From the NCBI GenBank assembly GCA_041609995.1, contig JBFIPU010000003.1, forward strand, positions 1 through 64,000: DNA of 64,000 bases, read 5' to 3'. The notes under the pieces are model-generated. The model had not been told where the DNA came from. It ran no database searches and saw nothing but the letters and a program-made list of their open reading frames with translations. Positions 1 through 8,547 of this stretch are shown one piece after another. The stretch's first letter is position 1, and every line of letters starts with the position of its first letter. Made by a program: the position numbers and the translations under genes. The stretch is from JABDOU01 sp041609995. Its GTDB lineage: Bacteria; Actinomycetota; Acidimicrobiia; Spongiisociales; SHLN01.

Positions 1-86
1 CCGTCGCCCGCTATATCAACGAAGGCGACGTCGGCGCCGAGCCAGGCCTGTGGCTGCCCTGGCAGATCACCCGGTATCCCGTGTAG
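1..86 (+). CDS. 3' end of an unidentified gene (partial)
   Basis: An open frame enters from the left edge (first whole codon at base 3) and stops at TAG 84-86. Only 27 residues are visible, ending WLPWQITRYPV. They are rich in Trp and Pro and match no family I can name. It is convergent with the peroxiredoxin-like gene, whose stop lies 12 bases further on. Codon choice (GC at third positions) looks like real coding sequence. No function can be assigned. Confidence 0.5.
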   Translation, partial: VARYINEGDVGAEPGLWLPWQITRYPV

Positions 87-98
87 CCGGGACGGCGT

Positions 99-779
99 TC
101 AGCCCCGGCTGGTGCGATCCCGCATGATCCGATACATGGTGGTGACGTCGTTCATGTATTGGTCCATGAGCTCGCCGAACGCATCGGCTTCTTCGCCGTT
201 GTCGGTCCGGAGACCGATCGCTTTGGCTCCAAACTTCGCCCCCCGAAAGTACGATCGAAGATCGGCAAAGGGCATCGCCTTTTCACCTGGTTCAGCGGCT
301 CCCGGCCTGGGGGGAGCTTGTTCGACAGGCTCGAGCGCCAGGCTCCGAACGATCTCGAGCACGGCGTCCTCATGCGGCCGGTCGGCGTAATCGCGGCTGA
401 CGAGGCGTGCCACCTCTTCGCCGGCCGAATCGATGATCACCGTGGCCGGGACCGCCAGATCCCGGGGATCTTTCATGTTCATGAGGTCGTATGGCTCGAT
501 CGCGCCTGTGCGGTCCGGGTCTGACAGCATGGGAAACGGGAGGTTGAGCTTCTCGATCATCGCCGCGTGCTGGGCGGGTGAGTCCACGTCGATGGCCGCC
601 ACCAGCGCTCCCGCCTCGGTGAAGTCTCCGTGTCGTAGCGCCATGCTGACCAGCTGGCCGTTGCAGTACGGTCACCAATCCCCCCGCAGGAAAAGGAGCA
701 CGACGCCAGATCCCCGATGATCCGAAAGCGTCCACGGATCTCCGGCCTGATCGAGCAATGTGAAATCGTGTGCGGCCAT
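99..779 (-). CDS. Peroxiredoxin-like (AhpC/TSA, thioredoxin fold) protein, candidate selenoprotein with in-frame TGA
   Basis: Read from ATG at 779 this is a 226-residue thioredoxin-fold protein interrupted by a single TGA (672-674) at codon 36. The local sequence is LRGDW-TGA-PYCNGQL. In this Prx-like family the motif is RGDWCPYC, so TGA sits exactly where the first redox cysteine is expected and the second Cys is intact. The frame is otherwise open from MAAHDFTLLD to the stop, with family features such as DVDSPAQHAAMIEKL and FPMLSDP. I read it as selenocysteine in a UxxC redox motif, probably a thiol peroxidase or oxidoreductase of the cytoplasm. Automated callers would start at the internal ATG at 644 and lose the active site. 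The alternatives are a nonsense mutation or a sequencing error. No sel genes lie in the window. No clear Shine-Dalgarno precedes 779. Confidence 0.75.
644..665 (-). promoter_or_regulatory. Candidate bacterial SECIS hairpin downstream of the TGA
   Basis: Just 3' of the TGA the message can fold as UGC (665-663), GGCC (659-656), a four-base AGCU loop, GGUC (651-648) and GCA (646-644), with a small internal loop. The apical loop begins 16 bases after the UGA and has G as its second base. Both fit the published loose bSECIS consensus (16-37 nt spacing, G in the first two loop bases). The stem is short, so this supports the selenoprotein reading without proving it. Confidence 0.45.
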
Positions 780-1113
780 ACCCGCAGGATAAGCAAAGCC
801 CACCCCACAAATTCGATCAATCGCTCAAGTCATACCGACGAGCGAAGAGCTACAGAGGAGGTCGGCAACCGTCGGACTGGTATGGCGCATTGCGAAACGA
901 CCATCGTTCCGCCACCAAGAGATCCGCCGCCATCAGGTCCCCATAGCGTCAGGAGCTGAGCAATCCGGGCACCATCTCCAGCCACGACGTCTCCACCCGC
1001 AACGGCGTCACAAGGCTGGCGGGTGCCCTCCCGAAGAAGATGACCCGAATCGAGGTTTCCCTGGTCGTCACAATCGACACGTCGAGCCATGACCGGCTGA
1101 TCACCGACGGAGC
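780..1113. other. 334-bp gap with no supported gene
   Basis: This lies between the peroxiredoxin-like start and the stop of the metallophosphoesterase. Overlapping short frames exist on the minus strand, including an in-frame continuation of about 43 codons after the phosphoesterase TAG, but none resembles a known protein. It would hold the promoter of the peroxiredoxin-like gene. I see no terminator with a T-run. Confidence 0.5.
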
Positions 1114-4100
1114 CTAGGACGGCGACGCGTTGAAGTTTGTGACGTGAAACTGATCGGGAATGTAGCCGTCGATGTCTTTGAAGTAGCAGTGCGCCTTGTC
1201 TGGCTGCCCGTTGACGTTGAAGGAACAAAAAAGCGCGCCGTAGTTCGCCCCCTGATTCGACGTGTAAATGCTCGCCCATTCCCCATTGCAGCCGTAGGGC
1301 GGTGCCGTGGGAAGGCAACGCTCCTGGTCCCGGATGCTTTTCCCGCCCAGGCCGGAAACGAATACGAACGACGAGCCGGCTCCGATTCGAACCTCGTCGG
1401 GCTGAGGCCAGGCGGGATCAATGGTCTGGTTCTGCATGCTGACGAGCGTTTTGGTGCGGTGGTAACTGTGCTCATGCGCGGTGGCGATCATGGCTCCGCC
1501 CCTACGACATTCTTCGTAGACCGCCCAGCCCGTCGAATCGCCTTTTCCTCCTACCTGCATGGCCTGCATGGTCTTGTGGAAGGAGCAGATTCGCCAGAGG
1601 AATTCCGTAGTAGCCAGCTCGTCACTGATGAAGGTGTCGTGATTTGTGCCCAGAACGTCGACGCCAGAAAGGATGAAGAGCAGACCGTTGAAGGTGCAGG
1701 CAGAGTTCACTCCGTACTCGCCGGTGCATGTAGCCCCGGGCACCCGGCTCAGCCGTGCAAGGAGCTTCGATTGATAACCGTCGGGCCCATACCATCGGGA
1801 TTCGTCGTGGTTACCGACTGAGGCGAAATACGGGAAGTCAGCACCGAGCACATCCGTGATCATCTGATCCCATCTATCCGGATTATTGACGTAGTCGAAG
1901 TCGCCCTGGTGCAAGACCATATGAGCGCCCTCGTTCTGGATGAGCTGGAGGACCGCCTCGGCATCTGGGCCCCTGCCCTGGTCCCCGATGAAAGCAACCG
2001 TGAAGTTCGTCGGGGGCACACTCCCTCTGATTATCGCCACAATGATCGAAGCCGTCGCCTGATTCAGATTGACGTCGGTGACGAAAATCGTTACCGGATA
2101 CCTTCCCTCGGGGAGTGCGTGGGTGCTCTCCAAAAGACCGGTCACCGGGTCGATGCTGAAGTTCACGGTGTCGTCGACGGAGTAGGAATCGATGGCGACG
2201 TTGTCGATCGCACCCAGCGGGTAGCTCAAGATCGCCCCCTCGATGAGGCTTTGGTTCTCGGGAACGGGATCCCATTGAGGCGGGGAGACATCCTCGGTGA
2301 CGGAGAAGGATATGAGCGAGGAAGAACCGGTGTTCCCGGACTGGTCGGTGGCGAAGACCTGGAGCTGGTGGTCTCCGAGAGGTACCGAACTCAACACCGT
2401 GCCCGCACAACCGGGAAGACCGGAGCCGATCCCATCGAGCTCGTAGGAACAGGAGCTCACCCCGACGTCGTCGGTGGCAGTGAAGTCAAGGTTGAAATCC
2501 GAAGTGTCCGTGGCAGGGGTTGGGCTCGTCACGTCGACCGTGGGCGGGGTGTTGTCGGGCGGTCCGAGCGGGCTCACCTGAAGAAGATCGCCCTTGAAGT
2601 TGTCTTCGGAAGAAAGCCACAAGCCCACCGAGCCCGAATCTTCCCGGTCGGGATCCACTGCGACGACGTCGAGCTCCACCCCCGCCTGGGTGCTCTCCCA
2701 CTGACAGCGAAGAGTCCCTGCCAATGCGTCCACCGTGATCGTTACCGTATACCAGCGGCTCCTCACATAGTTCCACGAGCTCCCCGCCAGCAACGTAGTT
2801 GGCACTCCATTCATGTCATTGATGTGCCGCCAGAGTCCTGCCTGAAAGCCGTCGTCCGATGTCGCCGAGCAACTGTAAAAGTTGTCCGCATCGGCGGGGT
2901 TCAACCGGAAGACCACACCCGTCGCGTCGTTGTCCTCGTTCCAGATCTCCGCTCGGACCTCATACCTCCCCGCAAAACTCTCCGAATGGGGGTACAGAAC
3001 AGTGTTCGCGTTGAGGGTCTGACGAACCACCAATCCCCGGCCCGGCTCCGCAGCCGTCGACCAGTTGCCCCCAATGGTCCCGTACTCACTCAAGTCCCCG
3101 TCGTCGAAGTCGTCCAGGAACGATGGTGAGGGAGGAAGAGACTGCACGTCGAGGGTGATGAGGGCAGGTGGTGAGGTAGCCCAGGCGTCACTGACCGTAA
3201 AACCGAACACATCCGATCCGATGTAACCGGAATGCGGGGTATACACCACGGCAGCCGAACCAACCCCACCGGTGCACTCCTGATTGGTCATCGGATCCAG
3301 GGTGCCATTGGCCGGCGCCGGATCGACGAGCGCGAACCCCAACGGGCAATCCCCATCAACATCAGACCCGGTGAGGGTGACCGTTGTGGCCTCCCCTTCC
3401 GACACCACCACCGCTTGTGCTGCAGCGACCGGAATGTCATTGACGGCCGTGACCGTCACCGATACAACTCCCCGATCGGTCAACACCCCATCAGAGACTT
3501 CGTACTCGAACTCATCGGAACCGTGGAAATTGTCATCCGGCGTATAGGTGCCGGCTGAGCAATCAGGATCCACGATGGCCACCCCATTGGCCGGAGTGAC
3601 CGCAACCGAACAAATCAACACGTCAGCCGGATCCGGATCACTCACCACCGGCAACCACCCAACCGACGAATCCTCATCCGTCTCAACCCCCACATCCCCC
3701 GCAACCGGCGGATCATTAACCGCCTGTATATCGATGGTGATGAGGGCAGCCGGTGAGGTTGTTGTTGAAGGGTCGCTGACCGTAAAACCGAAGGCATCAG
3801 ATCCGGTGTAACCGGAATTCGGGGTGTATATCACCTCAGCCGAACCGACCCCACCCGTGCACTGCTGATTGGTAATCGGACCCAGCGTGCCCTGAGCCGG
3901 GCCAGCATCCACCGCAAACCCCAACGGGCAGTCCCCATCAACATCAGACCCGGTGAGGGTGACCGTGGTGGCCACCTCTTCCGACACCACCACCGCTTGT
4001 GTTTCAGCGACCGGAGTGTCATTGACGGCCGTGACCGTCACCGACACCTCTCCCCGATCGGTCAATACCCCATCAGAGACTTCGTACTCGAACAAATCGG

Positions 4101-5040
4101 TACCGTGGAAATCCTCATCCGGTGTATAGGTGCTGGTTGAGCAACCAGGATCCACTGCGACCACCCCATTGGCGGGAATGACCGCGATAGAACACGTCAA
4201 TTCGTCAGCCTGATTCGGATCACTCACATCCGGCAACCACCCGACCGGCAAATCCTCACCCGTCCCAACCACCACATCCCCAGCAACCGGCGGATCTCCC
4301 ACCACCTGGGGTCGGATTGGTACGGCTCCCATTGCCCAATGACTACCTCTCTCCAAAGAGAGATCCAGGCTCACCGCCGGACCGACGCCGTCGAGGACTG
4401 CCCCCGCACCAATCGTGTTACCACGACCCACCGATCGGTTCCACCGTTCCAGAGCCGGAGCCACAACACCAACCGACCAGCACCTCTCGCACGCAAAGAC
4501 TCCAAGAACCAGCTCACCCTCAGTGGACGGCACACTCAACGACGGAGACGCGCTATCCCCGAAGGTGGCAACAATCTCGCCCAATGGATCATCTTGGTCG
4601 ACCCCGGTTAACGTCACCACCCCCACCACCGCATGCCGCTTCAGAACCGCGCTCAACTCAACCACGACATCGTGAGTACCAACCGCAGGAGCGACCAGGC
4701 TCCAGATCTCGACACGCGAATCGTCGCCGCCCGAGCCCTGATGATCGACCCATCCGACCCGCTCGGCGACCAACCCGTCATAGGTGACCGAAGACACTGT
4801 TTCCATGTTGTCGTTGTTGATCGACACACCAACCAGCATCAGACGGCCCGACCCTGCGGTCGTATGCGAAATCGTCACACCAGAATCAGCAGTAGACCCC
4901 ACTGACACCGCATCCACCGTTGGGGTCGCCGGTGGCACTGCAGCCCCGATATCGCCGGCGAACATGAAAGCGACCGTCATGACCAAGCCCAGGACGGCAA
5001 TTCTTGCTAGAAACCCTCGCCGACCCCTCACCATCATCAT
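1114..5040 (-). CDS. Large secreted multidomain metallophosphoesterase with Ig/cadherin-like repeats
   Basis: A 1308-residue exported protein. I chose ATG 5040 because GCAGGTG lies about 5 bases upstream and a signal peptide follows at once (RGRRGF, then a hydrophobic stretch ending near residue 34). Order: an extracellular beta domain (about 35-245); tandem-95/cadherin-like repeats (about 247-630) with GTYTPDDNFHG, VSDGVLTDRG and TAVND motifs; a LamG/concanavalin-like domain (about 630-827); one or two Ig-like domains; and a C-terminal calcineurin-type phosphoesterase (about 1007-1308). The last shows the metal motifs GDQG, GDFDY, GNHDE, a lone His in SFHKTM, and TAHEHSYHR. It probably cleaves phosphoesters outside the cell, with the repeats acting as spacer or adhesin; the substrate is unknown. 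The repeat DNA contains an in-frame duplication of 582-bp period. The protein has no LPXTG anchor. Confidence 0.8.
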   Translation of the reverse strand: MMMVRGRRGFLARIAVLGLVMTVAFMFAGDIGAAVPPATPTVDAVSVGSTADSGVTISHTTAGSGRLMLVGVSINNDNMETVSSVTYDGLVAERVGWVDHQGSGGDDSRVEIWSLVAPAVGTHDVVVELSAVLKRHAVVGVVTLTGVDQDDPLGEIVATFGDSASPSLSVPSTEGELVLGVFACERCWSVGVVAPALERWNRSVGRGNTIGAGAVLDGVGPAVSLDLSLERGSHWAMGAVPIRPQVVGDPPVAGDVVVGTGEDLPVGWLPDVSDPNQADELTCSIAVIPANGVVAVDPGCSTSTYTPDEDFHGTDLFEYEVSDGVLTDRGEVSVTVTAVNDTPVAETQAVVVSEEVATTVTLTGSDVDGDCPLGFAVDAGPAQGTLGPITNQQCTGGVGSAEVIYTPNSGYTGSDAFGFTVSDPSTTTSPAALITIDIQAVNDPPVAGDVGVETDEDSSVGWLPVVSDPDPADVLICSVAVTPANGVAIVDPDCSAGTYTPDDNFHGSDEFEYEVSDGVLTDRGVVSVTVTAVNDIPVAAAQAVVVSEGEATTVTLTGSDVDGDCPLGFALVDPAPANGTLDPMTNQECTGGVGSAAVVYTPHSGYIGSDVFGFTVSDAWATSPPALITLDVQSLPPSPSFLDDFDDGDLSEYGTIGGNWSTAAEPGRGLVVRQTLNANTVLYPHSESFAGRYEVRAEIWNEDNDATGVVFRLNPADADNFYSCSATSDDGFQAGLWRHINDMNGVPTTLLAGSSWNYVRSRWYTVTITVDALAGTLRCQWESTQAGVELDVVAVDPDREDSGSVGLWLSSEDNFKGDLLQVSPLGPPDNTPPTVDVTSPTPATDTSDFNLDFTATDDVGVSSCSYELDGIGSGLPGCAGTVLSSVPLGDHQLQVFATDQSGNTGSSSLISFSVTEDVSPPQWDPVPENQSLIEGAILSYPLGAIDNVAIDSYSVDDTVNFSIDPVTGLLESTHALPEGRYPVTIFVTDVNLNQATASIIVAIIRGSVPPTNFTVAFIGDQGRGPDAEAVLQLIQNEGAHMVLHQGDFDYVNNPDRWDQMITDVLGADFPYFASVGNHDESRWYGPDGYQSKLLARLSRVPGATCTGEYGVNSACTFNGLLFILSGVDVLGTNHDTFISDELATTEFLWRICSFHKTMQAMQVGGKGDSTGWAVYEECRRGGAMIATAHEHSYHRTKTLVSMQNQTIDPAWPQPDEVRIGAGSSFVFVSGLGGKSIRDQERCLPTAPPYGCNGEWASIYTSNQGANYGALFCSFNVNGQPDKAHCYFKDIDGYIPDQFHVTNFNASPS
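3232..4297. repeat. Internal tandem duplication, period 582 bp (194 codons)
   Basis: Two copies of a double-repeat unit inside the phosphoesterase gene. For example, the string ATCAGACCCGGTGAGGGTGA occurs at 3361 and again at 3943, and long flanking stretches match with few changes. The shift is a multiple of three, so the reading frame is kept. High DNA identity suggests recent duplication or ongoing gene conversion. Confidence 0.8.
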
Positions 5041-5270
5041 TGCACCTGCTTTCACAATGGTCCCGTCGGTGCCGATGGATGAAGACATGCAGATTGGCTG
5101 CTTCACCCACCATACAGATGATGGGTTCCGTTCGGAGGGCCCGGGGTCACCAATCGCCAAAATAAAGACAGGAGCCGTTCACGCTGAGCGGTTGGCGCTC
5201 ACGGTTATCCAGCTTTTCTGACCTTTTCGAGAGGATTGCGATGCACATGAACGTGATCAACAGGGGTCGG
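5041..5270 (-). other. Leader/intergenic region upstream of the phosphoesterase gene
   Basis: About 230 bp between tRNA-Leu and the chosen start. A small hairpin, GAGCG-CCAAC-CGCTC, lies near 5187-5201. I looked for conserved riboswitch cores (c-di-GMP, cobalamin, fluoride) and found no convincing match. The same-frame upstream ATG codons at 5160 and 5088 lack ribosome binding sites and would put a hydrophilic stretch before the signal peptide. Confidence 0.35.
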
Positions 5271-5353
5271 TGCGGGTGGAGGGACTCGAACCCCCAATGG
5301 GTTTCCCCACCAGATCCTAAGTCTGGCGCCTATACCAGTTCGGCTACACCCGC
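5271..5353 (-). tRNA. tRNA-Leu (anticodon TAG)
   Basis: A 7-bp acceptor stem, GCGGGTG with CACCCGC, closes an 83-nt molecule. The anticodon arm CCAGA-CTTAGGA-TCTGG gives TAG. It has a long variable arm, as expected of class II tRNA-Leu, and a T-loop GTTCGAGTCC. Only part of the CCA end (CC after the discriminator A) is encoded. Confidence 0.95.
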
Positions 5354-5503
5354 CGGTTGCATCTACCGATGAATCGTAACTCGGGCTGAACCCGAAAGAT
5401 TCCACCATGGAGCGGGGGCCCGGACACCTGCTCCGAAGAACCGAACCTGCGCGACGTCGAACACTCGAGAATTCGACCGGTACGAGGTCGCGACGAACTG
5501 CAG

Positions 5504-5577
5504 TGGGTCGCCGGGGACTCGAACCCCGAACCTACCGGTTAAGAGCCGGTTGCTCTAGCCAGTTGAGCTAGCGACCC
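5504..5577 (-). tRNA. tRNA-Lys (anticodon CTT)
   Basis: A 74-nt cloverleaf with acceptor GGGTCGC/GCGACCC, D-arm GCTCAACTGG, anticodon arm ACCGG-CTCTTAA-CCGGT (anticodon CTT) and T-arm GGGGTTCGAGTCCCC. CCA is not encoded. It lies 150 bp from tRNA-Leu on the same strand; the two may be cotranscribed. Confidence 0.95.
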
Positions 5578-5618
5578 GCCGGGGAGGTTAGCGCGGTGGC
5601 CTCGCCGGTTGAAGGGCG

Positions 5619-6188
5619 CTATTCCCCCAGCGTGGCCGCCAGCGCACGGAGCGCCCGAGCGCGGTGGCTGATGGCGTTCTTCTCACTATCGCTCATCTCG
5701 GCCAGGGTCTGCCCGGTTTCGAGATCCTCGAAAATCGGGTCGTAACCGAACCCGCCGCCCCCTCGGCGCCCCGTGGTGATCCGCCCCTCGAGCACGCCCA
5801 CGGCGACCACCTCCTCTCCGGCCGGAGTGACGAGGGCCACCGCCGTGCGGAAGCGAGCCTTCCGGTCCGAGACCCCGGAGAGCAGCGCGAGCATCTTGTC
5901 GACATTGTCCTCGTAGGTGGCGTCAGGACCGGCGAAGCGGGCCGTGTAGATGCCGGGCGCCCCGCCGAGATGGTCGACCTCCAATCCGGTGTCGTCGGCA
6001 ATCGCCGCCACCCCGGTGGCCGCCACGACCGATCTCGCCTTGAGCAGCGCGTTCGCCTCGAGCGTGTCGCCCGTTTCTTCGATATCGTCCCAGTCGAGAC
6101 CGTTGACCACCTCGATCCCCAGTTCATCGAGCACGACCGCCACCTCGTTGATCTTGTCAGGGTTCTTCGATGCGACGACGACCTGCAT
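5619..6188 (-). CDS. rdgB: XTP/dITP pyrophosphatase (RdgB/HAM1)
   Basis: 189 residues, normal for the family. It hydrolyses non-canonical purine triphosphates (XTP, dITP, ITP) to monophosphate and pyrophosphate, cleaning the nucleotide pool in the cytoplasm. Visible signatures are ASKNPDKINEV at the start (substrate/Mg loop), DDTGLEVDHLGGAPGIYTAR (catalytic acidic loop), GFGYDPIF, and SHRARALRAL at the C-terminus. Its ATG overlaps the last base of the rph stop, so the two are translationally coupled, the same pairing as Rv1340-Rv1341 of mycobacteria. Confidence 0.95.
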   Translation of the reverse strand: MQVVVASKNPDKINEVAVVLDELGIEVVNGLDWDDIEETGDTLEANALLKARSVVAATGVAAIADDTGLEVDHLGGAPGIYTARFAGPDATYEDNVDKMLALLSGVSDRKARFRTAVALVTPAGEEVVAVGVLEGRITTGRRGGGGFGYDPIFEDLETGQTLAEMSDSEKNAISHRARALRALAATLGE

Positions 6189-6889
6189 CAGAGGCCGAGC
6201 GCCGCTTTCTGGTGAACGAGCAGTTCGTTGATGCCCTTGTGGGCCACATCGAGCAGGTCATCGAGCTGCCGGCGGGTGAAGGGGTCGCCTTCGGCGGTCC
6301 CTTGCACCTCGATCAGGTCTCCGCTTCCGGTCATCACGACATTGAAGTCCACGTCGACCGAGATGTCTTCCACATAGTCGAGATCGAGGAGCACTCCATC
6401 GCCGAAGACACCGACGCTCACAGCTGCGCACTGGTCTTTGATCGGGTGGTCCGGGATGGCCTCTCGTGCGACCGCGTCGGTCAGCGCGTCGTGCAGCGCA
6501 ATCCAGGCGCCTGTGATGGACGCGGTTCGGGTCCCTCCATCAGCCTGCAGCACATCGCAATCGACCCTCACTGCCACTTCCCCCATGGCCTCCAGATCCA
6601 CCACTGCCCGCAGGGCGCGACCGATCAGACGTTGGATCTCCTTCACACGGCCAGATGATGTCGAGCGGGGGATGCGTTGGGTCGACGATCCGGGCAGCAT
6701 GGCATATTCGGCCGTCACCCAGCCCTTGCCGGAGTCTTTGAGCCAGCGGGGCACGACCTCGTCGATCGAAGCAGTGCACAACACACGAGTACGTCCCATT
6801 TCGATCAGGACCGATCCCGGGGTCATGTCGGTATAACCGCGAGTGATGGTCACGGGCCGCAGCTGGTCGGTTGCTCGGTCTTCTCGCAT
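6188..6889 (-). CDS. rph: Ribonuclease PH
   Basis: 233 residues, close to the family norm of about 240. It is a phosphorolytic 3'-5' exoribonuclease that trims tRNA 3' ends. Recognisable segments are RPVTITRGYTDMTPGSVLIE at the N-terminus, SSGRVKEIQRLIGRALR (phosphate-binding Arg region), DCDVLQADGGTRTASITGA, and IEVQGTAEGDPFTR. It is coupled to rdgB downstream and lies 58 bases after the MBL hydrolase gene on the same strand, so all probably belong to one transcript that begins upstream. Confidence 0.95.
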   Translation of the reverse strand: MREDRATDQLRPVTITRGYTDMTPGSVLIEMGRTRVLCTASIDEVVPRWLKDSGKGWVTAEYAMLPGSSTQRIPRSTSSGRVKEIQRLIGRALRAVVDLEAMGEVAVRVDCDVLQADGGTRTASITGAWIALHDALTDAVAREAIPDHPIKDQCAAVSVGVFGDGVLLDLDYVEDISVDVDFNVVMTGSGDLIEVQGTAEGDPFTRRQLDDLLDVAHKGINELLVHQKAALGL

Positions 6890-6947
6890 GGGTCTCCTGC
6901 CTCGAATGGCGGCGAGAGTAGTGCCGGCCTGCGACGCGAGCGCCAGG

Positions 6948-7691
6948 TCAGAAGTCGATCGTCATTCCGGGGGTTGCGATCCCGATGGGTCCTCCGAACG
7001 TCTCACCCGCCTCCACCGCCGATACTGCCGGATCGAGGTCGGGCCGGATGTGGGTCAGGATCAGCCGAGCGGCTTGCGAAGCCGTGGCCAACCGGCCGGC
7101 GTCACGTGCGGTGAGATGCTGGGTGCCCAGCTTGTCGTCGCCCTGAAAGGTGGCTTCGGCGACGAGCACATCGGCATGACCGGTGACCGAGCGGAGATCG
7201 ACCCCGGTCCCCGTGTCCGACGTGTAGGCCAGGACGGAGGGCCCTTCGATCCTGGTGGCCACGCACGGTACCGGGTGATCCGTTCGACCGAAAGACCACA
7301 TCGCATCCAGTAGTGACACCTCATCGGCGTCATCGACGGTGTGGTCGGCAAACGTCTGTCGAAAGCCGTCCCCGCCTTCGGTGTAGGTCAAGAAGTCCTC
7401 CAGGTGTTCGTAAACACCGGGAGGTGCGATCAGGGGAATCCTCCTCTCGCCCTCCGGGCCGTATCGAAGGCGGAAATACATTGCTGCGACGTCAGAGCAA
7501 TGGTCGGCGTGGACATGGCTGATCACGATGGCTTGTAGCTGCTCGATGCCGATCCGGGCAAGCGCGGCAGAGGCGGTACCCGGACCGGCATCGAGCACCA
7601 CTGCCCCGAGTGGGCTCTCGATCAGATAGCCGGAAGCCGGCCGGCCCCCGGTCGGATACGTCGCGTTGCTGCCCAGGACTGTGAAGCGCAT
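6948..7691 (-). CDS. MBL-fold metallohydrolase (Rv1339-like)
   Basis: 247 residues starting with MRFTVLGSNATYP. The start ATG overlaps the TGA of the upstream JAMM gene (TGATG), which decides it against a longer frame from 7784. The metal motif HVHADH is present, as are YTSDTG and ILTHIRPDLDP later. The neighbours (JAMM, rph, rdgB) match the Rv1334-Rv1341 order of Mycobacterium tuberculosis, where Rv1339 has been described as an atypical cAMP phosphodiesterase. By position and fold this is the likely counterpart. The substrate itself is inferred; RNase Z-like activity is the main alternative. Confidence 0.8.
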   Translation of the reverse strand: MRFTVLGSNATYPTGGRPASGYLIESPLGAVVLDAGPGTASAALARIGIEQLQAIVISHVHADHCSDVAAMYFRLRYGPEGERRIPLIAPPGVYEHLEDFLTYTEGGDGFRQTFADHTVDDADEVSLLDAMWSFGRTDHPVPCVATRIEGPSVLAYTSDTGTGVDLRSVTGHADVLVAEATFQGDDKLGTQHLTARDAGRLATASQAARLILTHIRPDLDPAVSAVEAGETFGGPIGIATPGMTIDF

Positions 7692-8113
7692 CAAGAAGGA
7701 GGATACGTGCGGCGGATCTGCCCGTTCTCGATCGTAAAAACCCCGATGTCCGGGGCAAGCGGGTCGCTCAATCCCACCACACACCAGGCCCAGCCGGGTT
7801 CGGTCGCTCGGGTGACGTCGAGGTGGGACGGATAGCCGGCACCGGAGGGATGGCTGTGGAAGGCACCGATCAACTCCCAGCCGTTGCGCTCGGCGTGCTG
7901 CAACGCGCGAAAGTGCTCCGTCGGCTCAATCGTGTATGCAACCGAAGAATCATCGGCATTGGTGAGCGCATACACCATACGCAAGGAGAGACCGCTGTCG
8001 TCCTGGACGCCTGCCAGCAATCCGCAGGCCTCCTTGGGGTAGCAAAACCGGGCGTGGGCGACCATGGCCTCGATGGCCTGGTCAGGCAGCTCAGTCAGCG
8101 AGGGTCGCTCCAC
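7691..8113 (-). CDS. JAMM/MPN+ metalloprotease (Mec-like)
   Basis: 140 residues with a complete JAMM zinc centre: Glu in YPKEACGLL, then HSHPSGAGYPSHLD, which satisfies HxHx(7)SxxD. Homologues (mycobacterial Mec, Rv1334) remove the added cysteine from the sulfur-carrier protein CysO; others cleave ubiquitin-like adducts. In mycobacteria cysO and cysM follow mec, but here neither is present and the next gene is the MBL hydrolase. A thioredoxin-like gene overlaps it upstream. A ThiF-type E1 partner candidate is encoded at 53564-54697. Soluble and cytoplasmic, with no signal peptide. Confidence 0.85.
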   Translation of the reverse strand: MERPSLTELPDQAIEAMVAHARFCYPKEACGLLAGVQDDSGLSLRMVYALTNADDSSVAYTIEPTEHFRALQHAERNGWELIGAFHSHPSGAGYPSHLDVTRATEPGWAWCVVGLSDPLAPDIGVFTIENGQIRRTYPPS

Positions 8114-8474
8114 TCGATTCCAGCGCTTGGGCCAGCAGGCTCTTCTTCACCAGCCCCATTGCGCGCCAGCGTTCGGCCGGTTTGCCCGCCTGTTTCTGCT
8201 TCTTGGTCACAGGTGGAGCAATCAATACGAAGGTAGGGGTTGATCGAACATTGAACATCTGCGCTGCGCCAGAGACGGCCTGCACATCTACCTTGGCCAC
8301 GTTGGCCGTGTCCCGGTACTCATGCGCCAACTCGTTCACAATGCCGTCCATCGTCCGGCAGGGTCCACAGGACTTCTGCATGAAATCGATGAACAGCGGC
8401 TTGCCCTCTTCCGCCAGGGCCGAAAGCTCTTCAAGACTCGTGATCTTGTGCGGTTTGATGCGTCGCTTGAACAT
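8091..8474 (-). CDS. Thioredoxin-like protein with CGPC active site
   Basis: 127 residues. A thioredoxin fold is seen from residue 12, with FIDFMQKSCGPCRTMD (redox CGPC), VAKVDVQAVSGAAQMF and the cis-Pro loop RSTPTFVL. A basic insert, PVTKKQKQAGKPAERW, replaces the usual FKNG turn, and the tail is longer than in TrxA. Its last 23 bases overlap the JAMM gene, so translation is likely coupled. Probably a cytoplasmic disulfide reductase; a role with the JAMM protein in sulfur transfer is only suggested by position. Confidence 0.85.
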   Translation of the reverse strand: MFKRRIKPHKITSLEELSALAEEGKPLFIDFMQKSCGPCRTMDGIVNELAHEYRDTANVAKVDVQAVSGAAQMFNVRSTPTFVLIAPPVTKKQKQAGKPAERWRAMGLVKKSLLAQALESSGATLAD

Positions 8475-8547
8475 TCCAGCTACCTCGCAGGATGATGTCT
8501 TGTCGGGCTCCGGTTCCCGGGCAGTCGAGAGCCAAGCAAGCGCCAGG

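Noticed and set aside
985..1116. Stop-codon readthrough of the phosphoesterase TAG into about 43 more codons
   Set aside because: The frame stays open after TAG, but the added sequence shows no family match, and phosphoesterases of this type end at this point.
5041..5270. Riboswitch upstream of the phosphoesterase gene
   Set aside because: Only a 5-bp hairpin is visible; conserved cores of c-di-GMP, cobalamin and fluoride riboswitches were not found by eye.
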